From Aurantiacibacter suaedae (GTDB lineage: Bacteria > Pseudomonadota > Alphaproteobacteria > Sphingomonadales > Sphingomonadaceae), in assembly GCF_005434915.1 (NCBI RefSeq), contig NZ_SKCG01000003.1, positions 434,001-498,000 of the forward strand: a stretch of 64,000 bases of DNA, in the 5' to 3' direction. Each line of letters opens with the position of its first letter. Position 1 is the first letter of the stretch. The position numbers and the translations under genes were made by a program. Positions 1-12,834 of this stretch are shown one piece after another. The notes under the pieces are model-generated. The model made no database searches. It was not told the DNA's origin and saw only the letters and a list, made by a program, of their open reading frames with translations.

Positions 1-1962
1 CCCAAGATTGCCGCTCCATTCCGGACTGCGCGCGAGGGGGCGGTCGGAGAAGTCGAGCGTGATCGCATCGGCGCGGACCACGCGGCTTGGGGTGTAGTCG
101 CTGTAATGCGCGTCTAGCCAGTTCAGGCCGAAGCGGACCAACAGGTCGTCCACTGGCTCCCAGCTTCCGTCCATTTCGACGCCGTTGATCTTTGCGCCGG
201 CGGCGTTGGTGGTCAGCTGGCAGTTGCCGCAGCCACCGAAGTCTCCGATCTGCGACAGTTGCAGGCCGCTGTAATCGTAATGGAAGCCGGTGACGTTCAG
301 GTTGACGTCACCGAAGCGGAACTTGGCGCCCGCTTCGTAAGCGGTGATAGTTTCGGGCTGATAGAACAGCTCGTCCTCGGTGTAGACACACTGCGGCGAT
401 GCGTCCGGCCCGGCAAGGCAGCCGTCGTTGAAGCCACCCGCCTTGTAGCCGGTGGAGACCGAGGCATAGAGCAGGCCCACGGGGCTGTCGTAATCGACGC
501 CCAGGCGCCAGGTCACCTTGTCGAAAGTGCGTTCCGCATCGTTGATTTGCAGCACCACCCGATCGCCCGGAACGGCACCGGGCGTGGTGTCAAATACGGT
601 GGCGCCCACGCGCGACTTCTTGTCGTTTGAATAGCGAATGCCGCCGGTCAGACGCAGGTTGGGGACGATCTCGTAAGTCGCCTGACCGAATGCCGAACGG
701 TTGATGGCGATGGTCGGGTCCTGCGGGAAGCCGAAGCGCGTGGCAAAAGGTGGGAAACCGAGGTTCTGCGGATCAAGGATAAAGAAGGCGATGCCCGACT
801 CTTCCTTGAAGTAGTAGGCCCCGACCTGTGCCGAAAACGGGCCATCACCACCGAAAGCGAGGCGTGCCTCTTGCGAGGTCTGCCAGTAGTCTCCTTCGAA
901 GGTCGCCGGGTTCACGCCGCCGCCGATAGTGCTGTGTGCGTCGCGCGTGCTTTCCCGATAGCTGCCGAGATAAGTAAAGGTTGCCGGGCCGAAGTCCCAG
1001 TTCAACTCGGCGGAAATGCCTTTGTCGCTGTTGTTGTTGTACGGCTCCCACTGCTGGATCGTGGTGTTGGTCCGCTGCGCCTCGGCGTCGCTGTCGAAGT
1101 AGGCTGGCACGTTGGGCCCGGTATCGTTGCCAGCCGGATCGACCGGAGCCGCGCCGGTGAAGAAATTCGTTGTCGGCACGGTGTTGACGCGGGTGCCCTT
1201 CAGTTCGGCGTAGTCGCCAACAACCAACAGGCTGATGTCGGAAGTCGGCTCCCATAGCATCGAGACGCGCACTGCCGCGTTCTTCTTGTAAGGATCGTAA
1301 TTGTAGTCGTCGCCCGATCCGTTGATCACGAAGTTGTCGCGTCGGTCGATGTTGCCCGCGAGGCGCACAGCAAGCGTATCGTTGACGGGCAGATTGACAA
1401 AGGCGGTGGCGAACAGGCTGTCGTAATTGCCATAGGTCAGGTCCAGGCCGCCGCTCAGATCGAACTGAGGACGGGTGGTGATGAGGTTCACGACGCCGGC
1501 GGTGGAGTTGCGCCCGTAAAGCGTACCCTGCGGTCCGCGCAGCACTTCGACGCGCTCGATGTCGAAGAAGCTGACTTCCTGTGCCTGCGGGCGGGCGATG
1601 TAGACACCGTTGACGTTGAACGCCGCCGAGGGATCGCCCTTCTCGGTGCCATCGGTCGAGGTCACACCGCGGATAGTGATCTGCAAGCCGTTGCCGCGCA
1701 CGATCGAAAGGTTGGGGACCAGTTCGCCGAGCTGGGTGGGGTTGGTTACACCCGCCTCGGCCAGACCGTCGCCGCTCACCGCGGTGAGCGCGATCGGAGT
1801 GCGCGAGGCCAGCGTCTCGATGCGGTTGGCGGTAACGATGATGTCGCGGCTAGTCGGCTCTTCGCGTGCGACCCTGTCGTCGGGCTGGGTATCCTGTGCC
1901 AAGGCTGGCGCGGAGCCGAAAGTCAGGACAGCGGCAGCCCCCGCCAAAAGCGAGTATTTCAT
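1..1962 (-). CDS. TonB-dependent receptor, 3' end beyond the window
   Basis: Outer-membrane active-transport receptor; 654 codons are visible and the stop lies left of base 1. The N-terminus is a signal peptide ending APALAQ, followed by a TonB-box-like stretch (DIIVTANRIETLASRTP) and a plug domain with the typical RGVTS and RGPQGTLYGRNSTAG motifs; the remainder is aromatic-rich beta-barrel sequence reaching SPEWSGNLG at the edge. I chose the ATG at 1962 because GGGAGG lies six bases upstream; another in-frame ATG at 1968 abuts the ribosome site and is unlikely. It is divergent from a LacI regulator, with a palindromic operator between them, so it is probably a LacI-controlled sugar or glycoside receptor. 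The substrate is inference only. Confidence 0.93.
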   Translation of the reverse strand, partial: MKYSLLAGAAAVLTFGSAPALAQDTQPDDRVAREEPTSRDIIVTANRIETLASRTPIALTAVSGDGLAEAGVTNPTQLGELVPNLSIVRGNGLQITIRGVTSTDGTEKGDPSAAFNVNGVYIARPQAQEVSFFDIERVEVLRGPQGTLYGRNSTAGVVNLITTRPQFDLSGGLDLTYGNYDSLFATAFVNLPVNDTLAVRLAGNIDRRDNFVINGSGDDYNYDPYKKNAAVRVSMLWEPTSDISLLVVGDYAELKGTRVNTVPTTNFFTGAAPVDPAGNDTGPNVPAYFDSDAEAQRTNTTIQQWEPYNNNSDKGISAELNWDFGPATFTYLGSYRESTRDAHSTIGGGVNPATFEGDYWQTSQEARLAFGGDGPFSAQVGAYYFKEESGIAFFILDPQNLGFPPFATRFGFPQDPTIAINRSAFGQATYEIVPNLRLTGGIRYSNDKKSRVGATVFDTTPGAVPGDRVVLQINDAERTFDKVTWRLGVDYDSPVGLLYASVSTGYKAGGFNDGCLAGPDASPQCVYTEDELFYQPETITAYEAGAKFRFGDVNLNVTGFHYDYSGLQLSQIGDFGGCGNCQLTTNAAGAKINGVEMDGSWEPVDDLLVRFGLNWLDAHYSDYTPSRVVRADAITLDFSDRPLARSPEWSGNLG

Positions 1963-2032
1963 AATCATCCTCCCAAATGAACGGCCTATTTTAGGTCCGG
2001 TTTCTTGTTCGCCGTCATGCTTGACGGCAATA

Positions 2033-2058
2033 GTCAGCGCTGTCAAGACAGCGCTGAC
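2033..2058. promoter_or_regulatory. Double LacI-type operator in the divergent promoter
   Basis: A perfect 12-bp inverted repeat (GTCAGCGCTGTC, 2-bp spacer, then GACAGCGCTGAC) lies between the TBDR start (1962) and the LacI regulator. Each arm is itself built on the self-complementary octamer CAGCGCTG, with a central CG as in LacI-family operators. It can therefore be read as two adjacent operators. It sits about 70 bases upstream of the TBDR start and about 35-60 bases upstream of the lacI-type start, well placed for autoregulation and receptor control. Confidence 0.7.
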
Positions 2059-2091
2059 AAAAGTCGGGTGAGGGCGAAAAGTGAATTTGCG

Positions 2092-3195
2092 ATGTGCTTT
2101 GATCGCACTATGGTCACGTCGATGAACGTGTCTGGCTCCCAGCGTGCAACGATGCTTGATGTCGCCCGTCTCGCTGGGGTTTCGGAGAAAAGCGTGTCGC
2201 GGGTGGTCAACCGCGAGCCGCACGTATCGCAGAAGCTGCGCGATAAGGTCGAGGCGGCGATTGCCGAGCTGGGCTACGTGCCCGATCCCGCGGCGCGCTC
2301 GCTTGCCGGGGTTCGCAGCTTCACGGTGGGTCTTTGGATAGATACCCGCGGGCTGCACTATTCAATGAAGCTCATGGAGGGCGCCTACGAAGCCTGTCGG
2401 GCGCACGGATATCATCTTCAGGTGGAAAACCTGGGCTCGAAAATCGACGATGCAGCGCAAGTCGCACGTCTCGACAATATCCTGCGCACCAGCCGCCTCG
2501 ATGGCGTGATCGTCACCCCGCTGTTTTCGGACAATTCGGCGGTGATGGACTTCCTCGAGTCGCAAGGGATGCCCTACGCGCGCGTCTCTCCCTTCACGCA
2601 CTATGGGCGAGCGCCTGCCGTCTTCATGGACGATGCGGCTGCCGCTGGCGAGGTGGCCGACTTGTTCGTGCGCAACGGCCATCGGTTCATTGGCCTGGTC
2701 ACCGGTTCGCCGCGTCATGGCGCAGCGGTTGCTCGCCGCACCGGTTTCCTGGAGCGGATCGCGATCATCGCGCCTGATGCCGTGATCACCGAAGCCGAAG
2801 GGAATTTCGCGTTCGAGGCGGGCATAGCCGCCGGTCGTCAGCTGCTGGACGTTGCCGACCGTCCCACCGCGATCTTCGCCACCAACGACGATTCCGCAGC
2901 CGGGGTGATGACCGCCTGTGCCCAGCTCGGCCTCACCGTCCCAGACGACGTGTCGATCTGCGGCTTTGACGACAACCTTATGGCGAAGTCGGTGTGGCCC
3001 TATCTCACGACGGTTCACCAGCCGATTGCGGAACTGGCGCAGCAGGCGGCGCTCTTGCTGATCGATCGCCATGCCGACAAGCGACAAACAGCCGACGTCC
3101 TGCTTCCGCACAGGCTGGTGGAGCGCGACACGATCAGGGACTTGCGGACGAGCGAAAAGGTTTGCCGTCCGGCAATGGGAGATGACGATGCTTAA
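2092..3195 (+). CDS. LacI-family transcriptional regulator
   Basis: About 367 aa. The helix-turn-helix begins ATMLDVARLAGVSEKSVSRV with the hinge-helix segment YVPDPAARSLAGVRS, followed by a periplasmic-binding-protein-like sensor domain (FAVGLWIDT-type first strand, IFATNDDSAAGVM and DDVSICGFDDN near the C-terminal half). Start choice is uncertain: ATG codons at 2092, 2110 and 2122 all precede the HTH and none has a strong ribosome site; an upstream start at 2005 would run through the operator and is rejected. The stop overlaps the start of the downstream carboxylesterase by 8 bases, so the two are translationally coupled. It probably represses itself, the esterase and the divergent TBDR until a sugar-like ligand binds. 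Confidence 0.93.
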   Translation: MCFDRTMVTSMNVSGSQRATMLDVARLAGVSEKSVSRVVNREPHVSQKLRDKVEAAIAELGYVPDPAARSLAGVRSFTVGLWIDTRGLHYSMKLMEGAYEACRAHGYHLQVENLGSKIDDAAQVARLDNILRTSRLDGVIVTPLFSDNSAVMDFLESQGMPYARVSPFTHYGRAPAVFMDDAAAAGEVADLFVRNGHRFIGLVTGSPRHGAAVARRTGFLERIAIIAPDAVITEAEGNFAFEAGIAAGRQLLDVADRPTAIFATNDDSAAGVMTACAQLGLTVPDDVSICGFDDNLMAKSVWPYLTTVHQPIAELAQQAALLLIDRHADKRQTADVLLPHRLVERDTIRDLRTSEKVCRPAMGDDDA

Positions 3196-4747
3196 GAAAA
3201 CGATTGTTTCGCTGGCCGCAATGACGGCTGCCTTCGCAGCCCCGGCTATGGCTCAGGTTGTGACCATCGATGTGGGGCAGGTCGAAGGAGCGACGGCAAG
3301 CGGAATAGAATCGTGGAAGGGCATTCCCTTCGCTCAGCCGCCTGTAGGCGACCTGCGCTGGCGGGCGCCGCAACCGGTGGAGGCGTGGGATGGCGTCTAC
3401 GAGGCGAACGAATTTTCCAACGATTGTATGCAGATCCCCTTTGCTGCCGATGCTGCACCGCTTGGCACGCCGCCTGCCGAGGACTGCCTCTATCTCAACG
3501 TCTGGCGGCCAGAGGGAACCAGCGCCGACGACCGCCTGCCGGTGATGTTCTGGATCTACGGCGGCGGTTTCGTAAACGGCGGCTCGTCGCCTGCGGTTTA
3601 TGATGGGTCCGAGCTGGCGCGGCAGGGCGTGATCCTGGTCAGCTTCAATTACCGGCTCGGCCGTTTCGGCTTCTTCGCGCATCCTGCGCTGACCGATGCG
3701 AACGAGGATAACGGCCTGCTCGGCAATTATGGCTACATGGATCAGGTCGCGGCGCTGCGCTGGGTTCAGCGCAATATCGCGGCCTTTGGCGGCGATCCGG
3801 GCAATGTGACGATCTTCGGCGAAAGCGCGGGCGGCGGTTCGGTCAACATGATGATGACCAGCCCGATGACGCGCGGCCTTTTCGCCAAGGCCATCGTGAT
3901 GTCGGGCGGCGGCCGTGCGGGCCTGCGCTCGACCACGCCGGTTCATTCTGACGACGGGCCGGACGGGGAAGACGCCGGGCTGGCCTTTGCCGAATGGGCC
4001 GGGGTGGAAGGCCAGGGCGCCGATGCACTGGCCGCCTTGCGCGCACTGCCCGCTGACGTGCTGACGACGGGCGTCGGCCTCGCCCAGCAGCCCGTTGCTC
4101 CGCATTCCGGCCCGTTGATTGACGGAATGGTGGTGCTGCATCCGTTCGACGAGGTCTACGCGGCTGGCGGCGCTGCCCCGGTGCCGTTCATGGCCGGTGC
4201 CAATACGGCGGATATCGGGTTCGGCCCTCCGCTGGAAGGCGATGTGTTTGCCGCGCATTTCGGCGCCCATGCCGACCAGGCGCGCGCAGCTTATGCCGAT
4301 CTTTCACCGGAAGCCTTGCAATCCGCCATTTATGCCGATGAAATGATGGTGGAGCCTGCCCGCTATATGGTGCAGCGCATGGCCGCCAGCGGCCAGACGG
4401 CCTGGCATTATCGTGCAGGCTACGTGCCAGAAGTCATGCGCGAGGAATGGGCCAGCGGCCTGCCCCATGCCACTGAAATTCCGTTCTTCTTCCGCACCAT
4501 CGATGCGCGCTACCCGGGTGAAACGACAGCGGCGGACCATGCCGCTTCTGCTGCCATGAGCGCGGCCTTCGTCAATTTCGCCAAGACGGGGGATCCCAAC
4601 GGTGCGGGGGCTCCGCAGTGGCCAGTTTACGATGATGCGACACGCCCGGTCATGCTGTTCGGCCTCGACGGTAATCACGGCGGGGAAGACCCGTGGCGCG
4701 CGCGTCTCGACGTGGCCGAAGCACTGGCGGAAAGCGTCGGAGACTAA
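3188..4747 (+). CDS. Secreted type-B carboxylesterase
   Basis: 519 aa alpha/beta hydrolase of the carboxylesterase/para-nitrobenzyl-esterase family. A signal peptide ends at APAMAQ (about residue 22). The IPFAQPPVGDLRWR motif typical of the family N-terminus follows, then EDCLYLNVW, the oxyanion segment FWIYGGGF, and the nucleophile elbow FGESAGG with Ser213. Candidate acid and base are Asp342 and His427 (LPHATEIPFFF). The ATG at 3188 is preceded by GGGAG at the right distance and overlaps the LacI stop by 8 bases. Coupling to a LacI regulator and a divergent TBDR suggests it cleaves an ester group, for instance acyl groups on an imported carbohydrate or a plant product; the substrate is inferred. 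Confidence 0.92.
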   Translation: MLKKTIVSLAAMTAAFAAPAMAQVVTIDVGQVEGATASGIESWKGIPFAQPPVGDLRWRAPQPVEAWDGVYEANEFSNDCMQIPFAADAAPLGTPPAEDCLYLNVWRPEGTSADDRLPVMFWIYGGGFVNGGSSPAVYDGSELARQGVILVSFNYRLGRFGFFAHPALTDANEDNGLLGNYGYMDQVAALRWVQRNIAAFGGDPGNVTIFGESAGGGSVNMMMTSPMTRGLFAKAIVMSGGGRAGLRSTTPVHSDDGPDGEDAGLAFAEWAGVEGQGADALAALRALPADVLTTGVGLAQQPVAPHSGPLIDGMVVLHPFDEVYAAGGAAPVPFMAGANTADIGFGPPLEGDVFAAHFGAHADQARAAYADLSPEALQSAIYADEMMVEPARYMVQRMAASGQTAWHYRAGYVPEVMREEWASGLPHATEIPFFFRTIDARYPGETTAADHAASAAMSAAFVNFAKTGDPNGAGAPQWPVYDDATRPVMLFGLDGNHGGEDPWRARLDVAEALAESVGD

Positions 4748-4983
4748 CGGGCAAGGGCGGCGAGGTTCGCGCTGCGGCTGGCCTGCGGTGGCGTAGGCTT
4801 GCGCGACATGTTGGGAGATCCTGCCAGCCGCGAGGGCGCCTTCGCTGGCCGTTTCCTTTGGCACGGCGCGAGCCACGACATGATCGTGACCGATGCGAAG
4901 GATAGGGTAAGGTACGCCGTGTATTTGCTCGGCGTCATCGAAAGCGTCGCCAGACAACCTTTGCCCTCGGGAGAACAACGCCC
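4748..4983. other. Intergenic stretch upstream of AMP nucleosidase
   Basis: 236 bases with no recognisable gene or strong hairpin. A 62-codon frame (4799-4987) overlaps the next gene but has no ribosome site or family resemblance. The last part (GGGAGAA about nine bases before ATG 4984) is the ribosome site of the next gene; its promoter presumably lies here. Confidence 0.4.
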
Positions 4984-6411
4984 ATGAGTATCGACACCGC
5001 CGCCATCATCGATCAGCTGGAACAGCGCTATCAGGCGGCGCTTGACGAGCTACGCGCCGCCGTGGCCGCCTATATTGAAGATGGCAAAGCGCCCACGGCA
5101 GCGGAGCGGGCTGCGGGCCTCTTCGCCTATCCAGAACTGCGCATCCGCATCCTTGGCGAGAGGGCTGGGTCCACACGCAGGCGGGCCGTCAAGCGCGTTC
5201 TGGAAGCGGGGGACTATGCGATTTCGATCACCCGACCCGAACTGTTCAGGCGTTACCTTACCAGCCAGCTAGATGCGCTCACGCGCGATCACGAGATCGA
5301 GGTGGAGATTGCCACCTCCAGCGTCGAAATCCCTTTTCCCTATGCGATTGACGGTCTGGACCTTGAAGACGTGCGGCCGGCAGAGCTGGCGACCGTCCTG
5401 CCGACCACCGAGCTGGCGCTGGTTGGCGATCATGTCGCCGATGGCGCGGTGCGTCAGGCCAAGGTTCGTCCGCTAGGGCATTTCGACGCGCTGCGCACCG
5501 ACTTCAGCCTTGCGCGGTTAAAGCATTATACGGGCACCCCGCCCGAGCATTTTCAGCGCTATGTGCTGTTCACGAATTATCACCGCTATGTCGATGCCTT
5601 CGCGGCCTGGGCAGGCGAACAGCTTCAGAGCGAAGGGCACTATAGCGCCTTCAGCTCGGCCGGAGGCGCCTATTATGAGCGCGCCGAGGAAATGGACGAG
5701 CACGTGGCGGACAGCGCTTGGCGCCGCCACCAGATGCCCGCCTACCATCTGATCGCGCCGGACGGGGAGGGCATCTCGCTGGTGAACATCGGGGTTGGCC
5801 CCTCCAATGCCAAGACGCTGACCGACCATCTCGCAGTGCTGCGGCCCGAAGCGTGGATCATGATCGGGCACTGTGGCGGCTTGCGCTCGAGCCAGGTCAT
5901 CGGCGATTACGTGCTTGCCCATGCCTATCTGCGCGACGATCATGTCCTTGACCGGGTGCTCTCACCCGAAATGCCAGTGCCGCCAATCGCGGAGGTTCAG
6001 CAGGCCCTTCACCGCGCGACCGCGATCGTTACCGGTGAGGATGATGCAGGCGTCCGCGACCGGCTGCGCACCGGCACCATCGTCACCACCGACGACCGGA
6101 ACTGGGAACTGCGGCACGATGAATATGCGCTGCGCTTCAACCAGTCGCGCGCCGTGGCCATCGACATGGAATCAGCAACAATCGCTACACAGGGCCAGCG
6201 TTTTCGCGTGCCTCACGGAACGCTGCTGTGCGTTTCGGACAAGCCGCTTCATGGCGAGATCAAGCTGCCAGGTCAGGCCAACCGCTTTTACGAGCAGGCG
6301 ATCCGCGAGCATATCGCCATCGGCATCGAAACGGTCGCGCAGCTGCGCAAGGCCGGGTCACGCCTGCACAGCCGCAAGCTGCGCGCATTCGACGAGCCGC
6401 CTTTCCGCTGA
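4984..6411 (+). CDS. amn: AMP nucleosidase
   Basis: 475 aa, the usual length for the family (about 480 aa). It hydrolyses AMP to adenine and ribose 5-phosphate in the cytoplasm and so tunes adenylate pools. The N-terminal regulatory domain (about residues 1-185, with the RRYLTSQLDALTRDH region) precedes a nucleoside-phosphorylase-like domain containing ISLVNIGVGPSNAKT, the MIGHCGGLR turn, and the catalytic-region stretch AIDMESATIATQGQRFRVP followed by LLCVSDKPLHGEIKLP. The ATG has GGGAGAA upstream. It stands alone between unrelated genes. Confidence 0.93.
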   Translation: MSIDTAAIIDQLEQRYQAALDELRAAVAAYIEDGKAPTAAERAAGLFAYPELRIRILGERAGSTRRRAVKRVLEAGDYAISITRPELFRRYLTSQLDALTRDHEIEVEIATSSVEIPFPYAIDGLDLEDVRPAELATVLPTTELALVGDHVADGAVRQAKVRPLGHFDALRTDFSLARLKHYTGTPPEHFQRYVLFTNYHRYVDAFAAWAGEQLQSEGHYSAFSSAGGAYYERAEEMDEHVADSAWRRHQMPAYHLIAPDGEGISLVNIGVGPSNAKTLTDHLAVLRPEAWIMIGHCGGLRSSQVIGDYVLAHAYLRDDHVLDRVLSPEMPVPPIAEVQQALHRATAIVTGEDDAGVRDRLRTGTIVTTDDRNWELRHDEYALRFNQSRAVAIDMESATIATQGQRFRVPHGTLLCVSDKPLHGEIKLPGQANRFYEQAIREHIAIGIETVAQLRKAGSRLHSRKLRAFDEPPFR

Positions 6412-6725
6412 CGAGGAGAGCCGCTGCCTTCTCGATGTAGGGGAGCTAGGGCCACATAAGCCGACTTCGGAGACGCTCTGCCGACGATGCAGATCGCGGT
6501 CGGACTGGTGGTTACCAGCCATCGCGCTGTGCTCTTGGCGTTCTCTGATTATCTGGTGTTGTGTGACGCAAAGCGCTGGATCGTCGTGCCGACAACGAGA
6601 GCGGCTCGTCGTCGCCAACCTGCTGCACCACTGCGTTTCTCGCCTGCTCCTGAACTCCACTTTCGAACTCATTAACTTCCTTCGCTTATCGGAAAGCAGG
6701 TCGGATCAATCTTTGGGCGCAATGC
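6412..6725. other. Intergenic region without a recognisable gene
   Basis: 314 bases between AMP nucleosidase and the hybrid kinase. Short open frames exist on both strands but none resembles a family or has a convincing start, and I see no strong terminator hairpin. It presumably holds the kinase promoter in its AT-richer right end (about 6660-6725). Confidence 0.4.
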
Positions 6726-10220
<3,495 letters not shown>

Positions 10221-10325
10221 AGAAAAGCCGTTGGATGCTCTCGCGGTGCCAGGTGGCGCGGTGCTGAATTTAGCAGTTATTAAGGAAAATTACGGTAGTC
10301 TTCGCATTAAGTAACGGAGAGTATC

Positions 10326-10697
10326 ATGGCCAATATCCTGATAGCGGACGATGATCCGATCCTGGTGGAGCTGGTCAAGTTTCGTCTCGAAGGCGCGGGC
10401 CATGTGACTAGTGTGGCCAGCAACGGCGAAGAAGCCCTCGATCAGATCAAATCGGACAAGCCCGATCTGGTGGTGCTCGATGCGATGATGCCTATCGTCT
10501 CGGGGCCCGAAGTGCTCAGGGCCATCAAGTCCGATCCAGAAACCAAGGATATCCCCATCGTGATGCTGACCGCGCGCAAAGGGGAGGCCGATGTTGTTAC
10601 GGCGATCAGATCTGGCGCTGCCGAATATCTGACCAAGCCGTTCATCCCTCAGGAACTGCTCGTGCGGATTGAGAAGCTGCTCAAAGAGGTGCAGTGA
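10326..10697 (+). CDS. Single-domain response regulator (CheY-like)
   Basis: 123 aa, a receiver domain and nothing else. Acidic pocket ADDD (residues 7-10), phospho-acceptor Asp52 in VVLDAMMP, switch Thr in MLTAR and the conserved Lys in TKPF are all present. With no DNA-binding output it should act by protein contact. GGAGAG precedes the ATG. Its stop overlaps the GTG start of the next gene (GTGA), so it is co-translated with the beta-barrel, HEAT-repeat and glycosyltransferase genes. Inference: it transmits the phosphorelay signal post-translationally to this envelope module, perhaps to the HEAT-repeat protein or the glycosyltransferase. Confidence 0.92.
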   Translation: MANILIADDDPILVELVKFRLEGAGHVTSVASNGEEALDQIKSDKPDLVVLDAMMPIVSGPEVLRAIKSDPETKDIPIVMLTARKGEADVVTAIRSGAAEYLTKPFIPQELLVRIEKLLKEVQ

Positions 10698-11827
10698 AGC
10701 GCGCCCTTTGCCTGACGTGCCTCGCGCTCGTCGTGATGGCCAAGCCTGCTTTAGGGCAGGATGTCGCTGTTTCTCGCGAAGAACAGTTGGAGCGGGTGGA
10801 GCGTGACCGCGCGGAGGGCGACCTTGCCGCGGCAGGCGAGGGGCTGGAGCGGTTGCTCGCCCGGTATCCTGACGATCCCGATTTGCTCCGTCGTCTGGCG
10901 TCGGTGCGGGCGGCACAGGGCGATCTCGACCAAGCGCAGACGGTGATCGATCGTGCCTTGGCGCTCGCTCCCGAAGATCTCGATATTCAGCTGGCCCGCG
11001 CCAACATCCTGTTGTGGCGCGGGCAAAGGCTAGCGGCACAGCAACAGGCCGAGGCCATCGCATTGGTTGCTCCCGATTATCCCGAGCTTGGCTTGCTGGA
11101 GGCAAGGCTGGCCCAGGACGACGAAGAGCGAGGTATGCGGCTAACCGCGCTCAATATCGGCGGTGGGGTTTCCGAGATTTCTTTCGATAATCGCTCGGGA
11201 GAGGTCTGGTCTTCCCAAATTGCGAGCCTTGGCCTTTCCTTGGGCAGCGCTTCGGGTGCCAGCGTGACTCTGGAGCGAGAAGAGCGCGCCACCACCGACG
11301 TGCGGCTCTCGGCCCGTCTCGATCGGCGGTTTGGACGACACGCTGCATACATCTCTGGCAGCGTCGTGCCCGATGCAGACTTTCGGGAAAGCTGGAGCAT
11401 CGGCGCTGGAGGGGAGCTTGCTCTGAGTGACCGTCTGACGGCTTTGGTCGACATGCGATATGCCGATTATCGCGACAGGACCGTTTTCGCGTTGCAACCG
11501 GGTGTGCGCTTTGTGTTCGGCGATGCAGTCTCGCTTACCGCGCGGGCAATCAATCTGCTCGGCGGTGGCGAAGACTATCGGCTTGGCGGTTCGCTCCAGT
11601 TCGATTACCGGCCTGAAGATCGGCTCGGTGGCTTCGTTGTACTTGCCAGCTATCCCGATGTGGAGGCGGACGGCGTGCGCCAGCTCCGAAGCGCAGCGAC
11701 CGGGCTGCTGGTTCCGCTCGGCAATGGGATCACGCTGTCAACGGTCGGTGCTTACGAGGATCGCGAAAACAGCTATCGCCGCCTGTCTGGAACGCTCGTG
11801 CTCGGCTTTCGCTTCGGTGCGCGATGA
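10694..11827 (+). CDS. TPR plus beta-barrel outer-membrane protein (YaiO-like)
   Basis: 377 aa with GTG start. A signal peptide ends near KPALGQ. Residues about 28-145 are tetratricopeptide-like helices (LERLLARYPDDPDLLRRLAS, then DQAQTVIDRALALAPEDLDI). Residues about 150-377 alternate polar and apolar residues and end LVLGFRFGAR, typical of a small beta-barrel such as the YaiO family. TPR plus barrel recalls PgaA, the poly-N-acetylglucosamine exporter, but this protein is less than half its length. Four-base overlaps on both sides tie it to the response regulator and the HEAT protein. The likely job is export or surface handling of the glycan made by the glycosyltransferase; this is inference. 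Confidence 0.8.
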   Translation: MKRALCLTCLALVVMAKPALGQDVAVSREEQLERVERDRAEGDLAAAGEGLERLLARYPDDPDLLRRLASVRAAQGDLDQAQTVIDRALALAPEDLDIQLARANILLWRGQRLAAQQQAEAIALVAPDYPELGLLEARLAQDDEERGMRLTALNIGGGVSEISFDNRSGEVWSSQIASLGLSLGSASGASVTLEREERATTDVRLSARLDRRFGRHAAYISGSVVPDADFRESWSIGAGGELALSDRLTALVDMRYADYRDRTVFALQPGVRFVFGDAVSLTARAINLLGGGEDYRLGGSLQFDYRPEDRLGGFVVLASYPDVEADGVRQLRSAATGLLVPLGNGITLSTVGAYEDRENSYRRLSGTLVLGFRFGAR

Positions 11828-12834
11828 TCTCTTCGTGGATGTTCTATAACACGATCATCGGCGGATCTGTCTGGATGGCGGGCGTGGTCATCGCGATATT
11901 CGGGCTGCTGGTCCTGCGCCGCTATATAGCCGAGCGCAGAATGGCGGCGAACAAGCGGATCGATGCGGCGATCACGCGCAGCTATCTGCGCAGGGTGGCA
12001 GGCCATCGCCCGGAGGGGGATGAGAAAAGCTGGACCGGCGAGCGCAGGCTGGCCGCGGTCAGCCAGATTCAGGCGCTGCTTCGCGGCGGTGAGCGGGATC
12101 GGCTTATGCAGATTGCCGAACTCGACGGTTTGTTGGCAGCGACGCTGCGTCGCTCGCACAGCTGGCGCCGATCCGAGCGTGTGAGCGCAATCCGGATGTT
12201 GCAGCGTTTCGGCAGCGAAGCCTGTGTTGCACGCCTTCGCGAGATGCTTGCGCGCGATCATAGCCAGAGGGTCAGGGTCGAGGCCGCCTTCGCGCTCGCC
12301 GCTGCCTATGCGCTCCCTCCACCGCGCGAGACCATGCGCATACTGGGGATGACGGCGCGGGCTCCCAGCAAGCTCGACATTGCGCTCCTGCGGGCGAGCG
12401 CACCCGAATATCCCGAGCAGCTCGCGCTGTTGCTGGAGGATGATCTGAGCCCGGTCTGGCGCGCGCAGGTGATCGATTCACTCGGGTGGAGCGGCAATGT
12501 CGGCTTCATAGGACTGCTTGAGGAAGCCGCTCGTCAGGAGGACGTCGAAGTCCGCTGTGCCGCCATGCGCGCTTGCGCCAAGCTCGGCCATCCGGGCGGC
12601 CGCGAATTCATCATTAGCGCCTTGCACGATCCTGCTGCCACGGTCAGGACGCAGGCCGTCAGCGCCTGTTCTGCGTTGGGCCTGAAAGAGGCCGAGGGCG
12701 ACATTCGCCGCTTGCTCTGCGACCCTGAGCTTTGGGTCAGGCTGCGCGCTGAACAGGCTCTGGAGGCGCTTGCTGAAGGGATCGGTGCTGCGAGCAGCAC
12801 CTTCAATCACAACACAATGATGGACTACGGATGA
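11824..12834 (+). CDS. Membrane-anchored HEAT-repeat protein
   Basis: 336 aa. One N-terminal membrane helix (about residues 8-32, WMAGVVIAIFGLLVL) is followed by a basic linker and a cytoplasmic array of HEAT-like helical repeats (for example WRRSERVSAIRMLQRFGSEACV, LRE..DHSQRVRVEAAFALA, QEDVEVRCAAMRACAKLG, DPAATVRTQAVSACSALG, DPELWVRLRAEQALEAL). Such arrays are protein-interaction scaffolds. Start and stop overlap neighbours by 4 bases (ATGA), so it belongs to the same translation unit. It could receive the phosphorylated response regulator and control the glycosyltransferase encoded next; that role is a hypothesis. Confidence 0.8.
   Translation: MISSWMFYNTIIGGSVWMAGVVIAIFGLLVLRRYIAERRMAANKRIDAAITRSYLRRVAGHRPEGDEKSWTGERRLAAVSQIQALLRGGERDRLMQIAELDGLLAATLRRSHSWRRSERVSAIRMLQRFGSEACVARLREMLARDHSQRVRVEAAFALAAAYALPPPRETMRILGMTARAPSKLDIALLRASAPEYPEQLALLLEDDLSPVWRAQVIDSLGWSGNVGFIGLLEEAARQEDVEVRCAAMRACAKLGHPGGREFIISALHDPAATVRTQAVSACSALGLKEAEGDIRRLLCDPELWVRLRAEQALEALAEGIGAASSTFNHNTMMDYG

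Noticed and set aside
1971-1980. TCCCAAATGA next to the first TBDR start, similar to the LuxR-linked palindrome
   Set aside because: The right arm fails (TGAACG instead of TGGGAT) and it overlaps the ribosome site region.
4799-4987. 62-codon frame upstream of AMP nucleosidase
   Set aside because: No ribosome site or recognisable domain; overlaps the real start by 4 bases.
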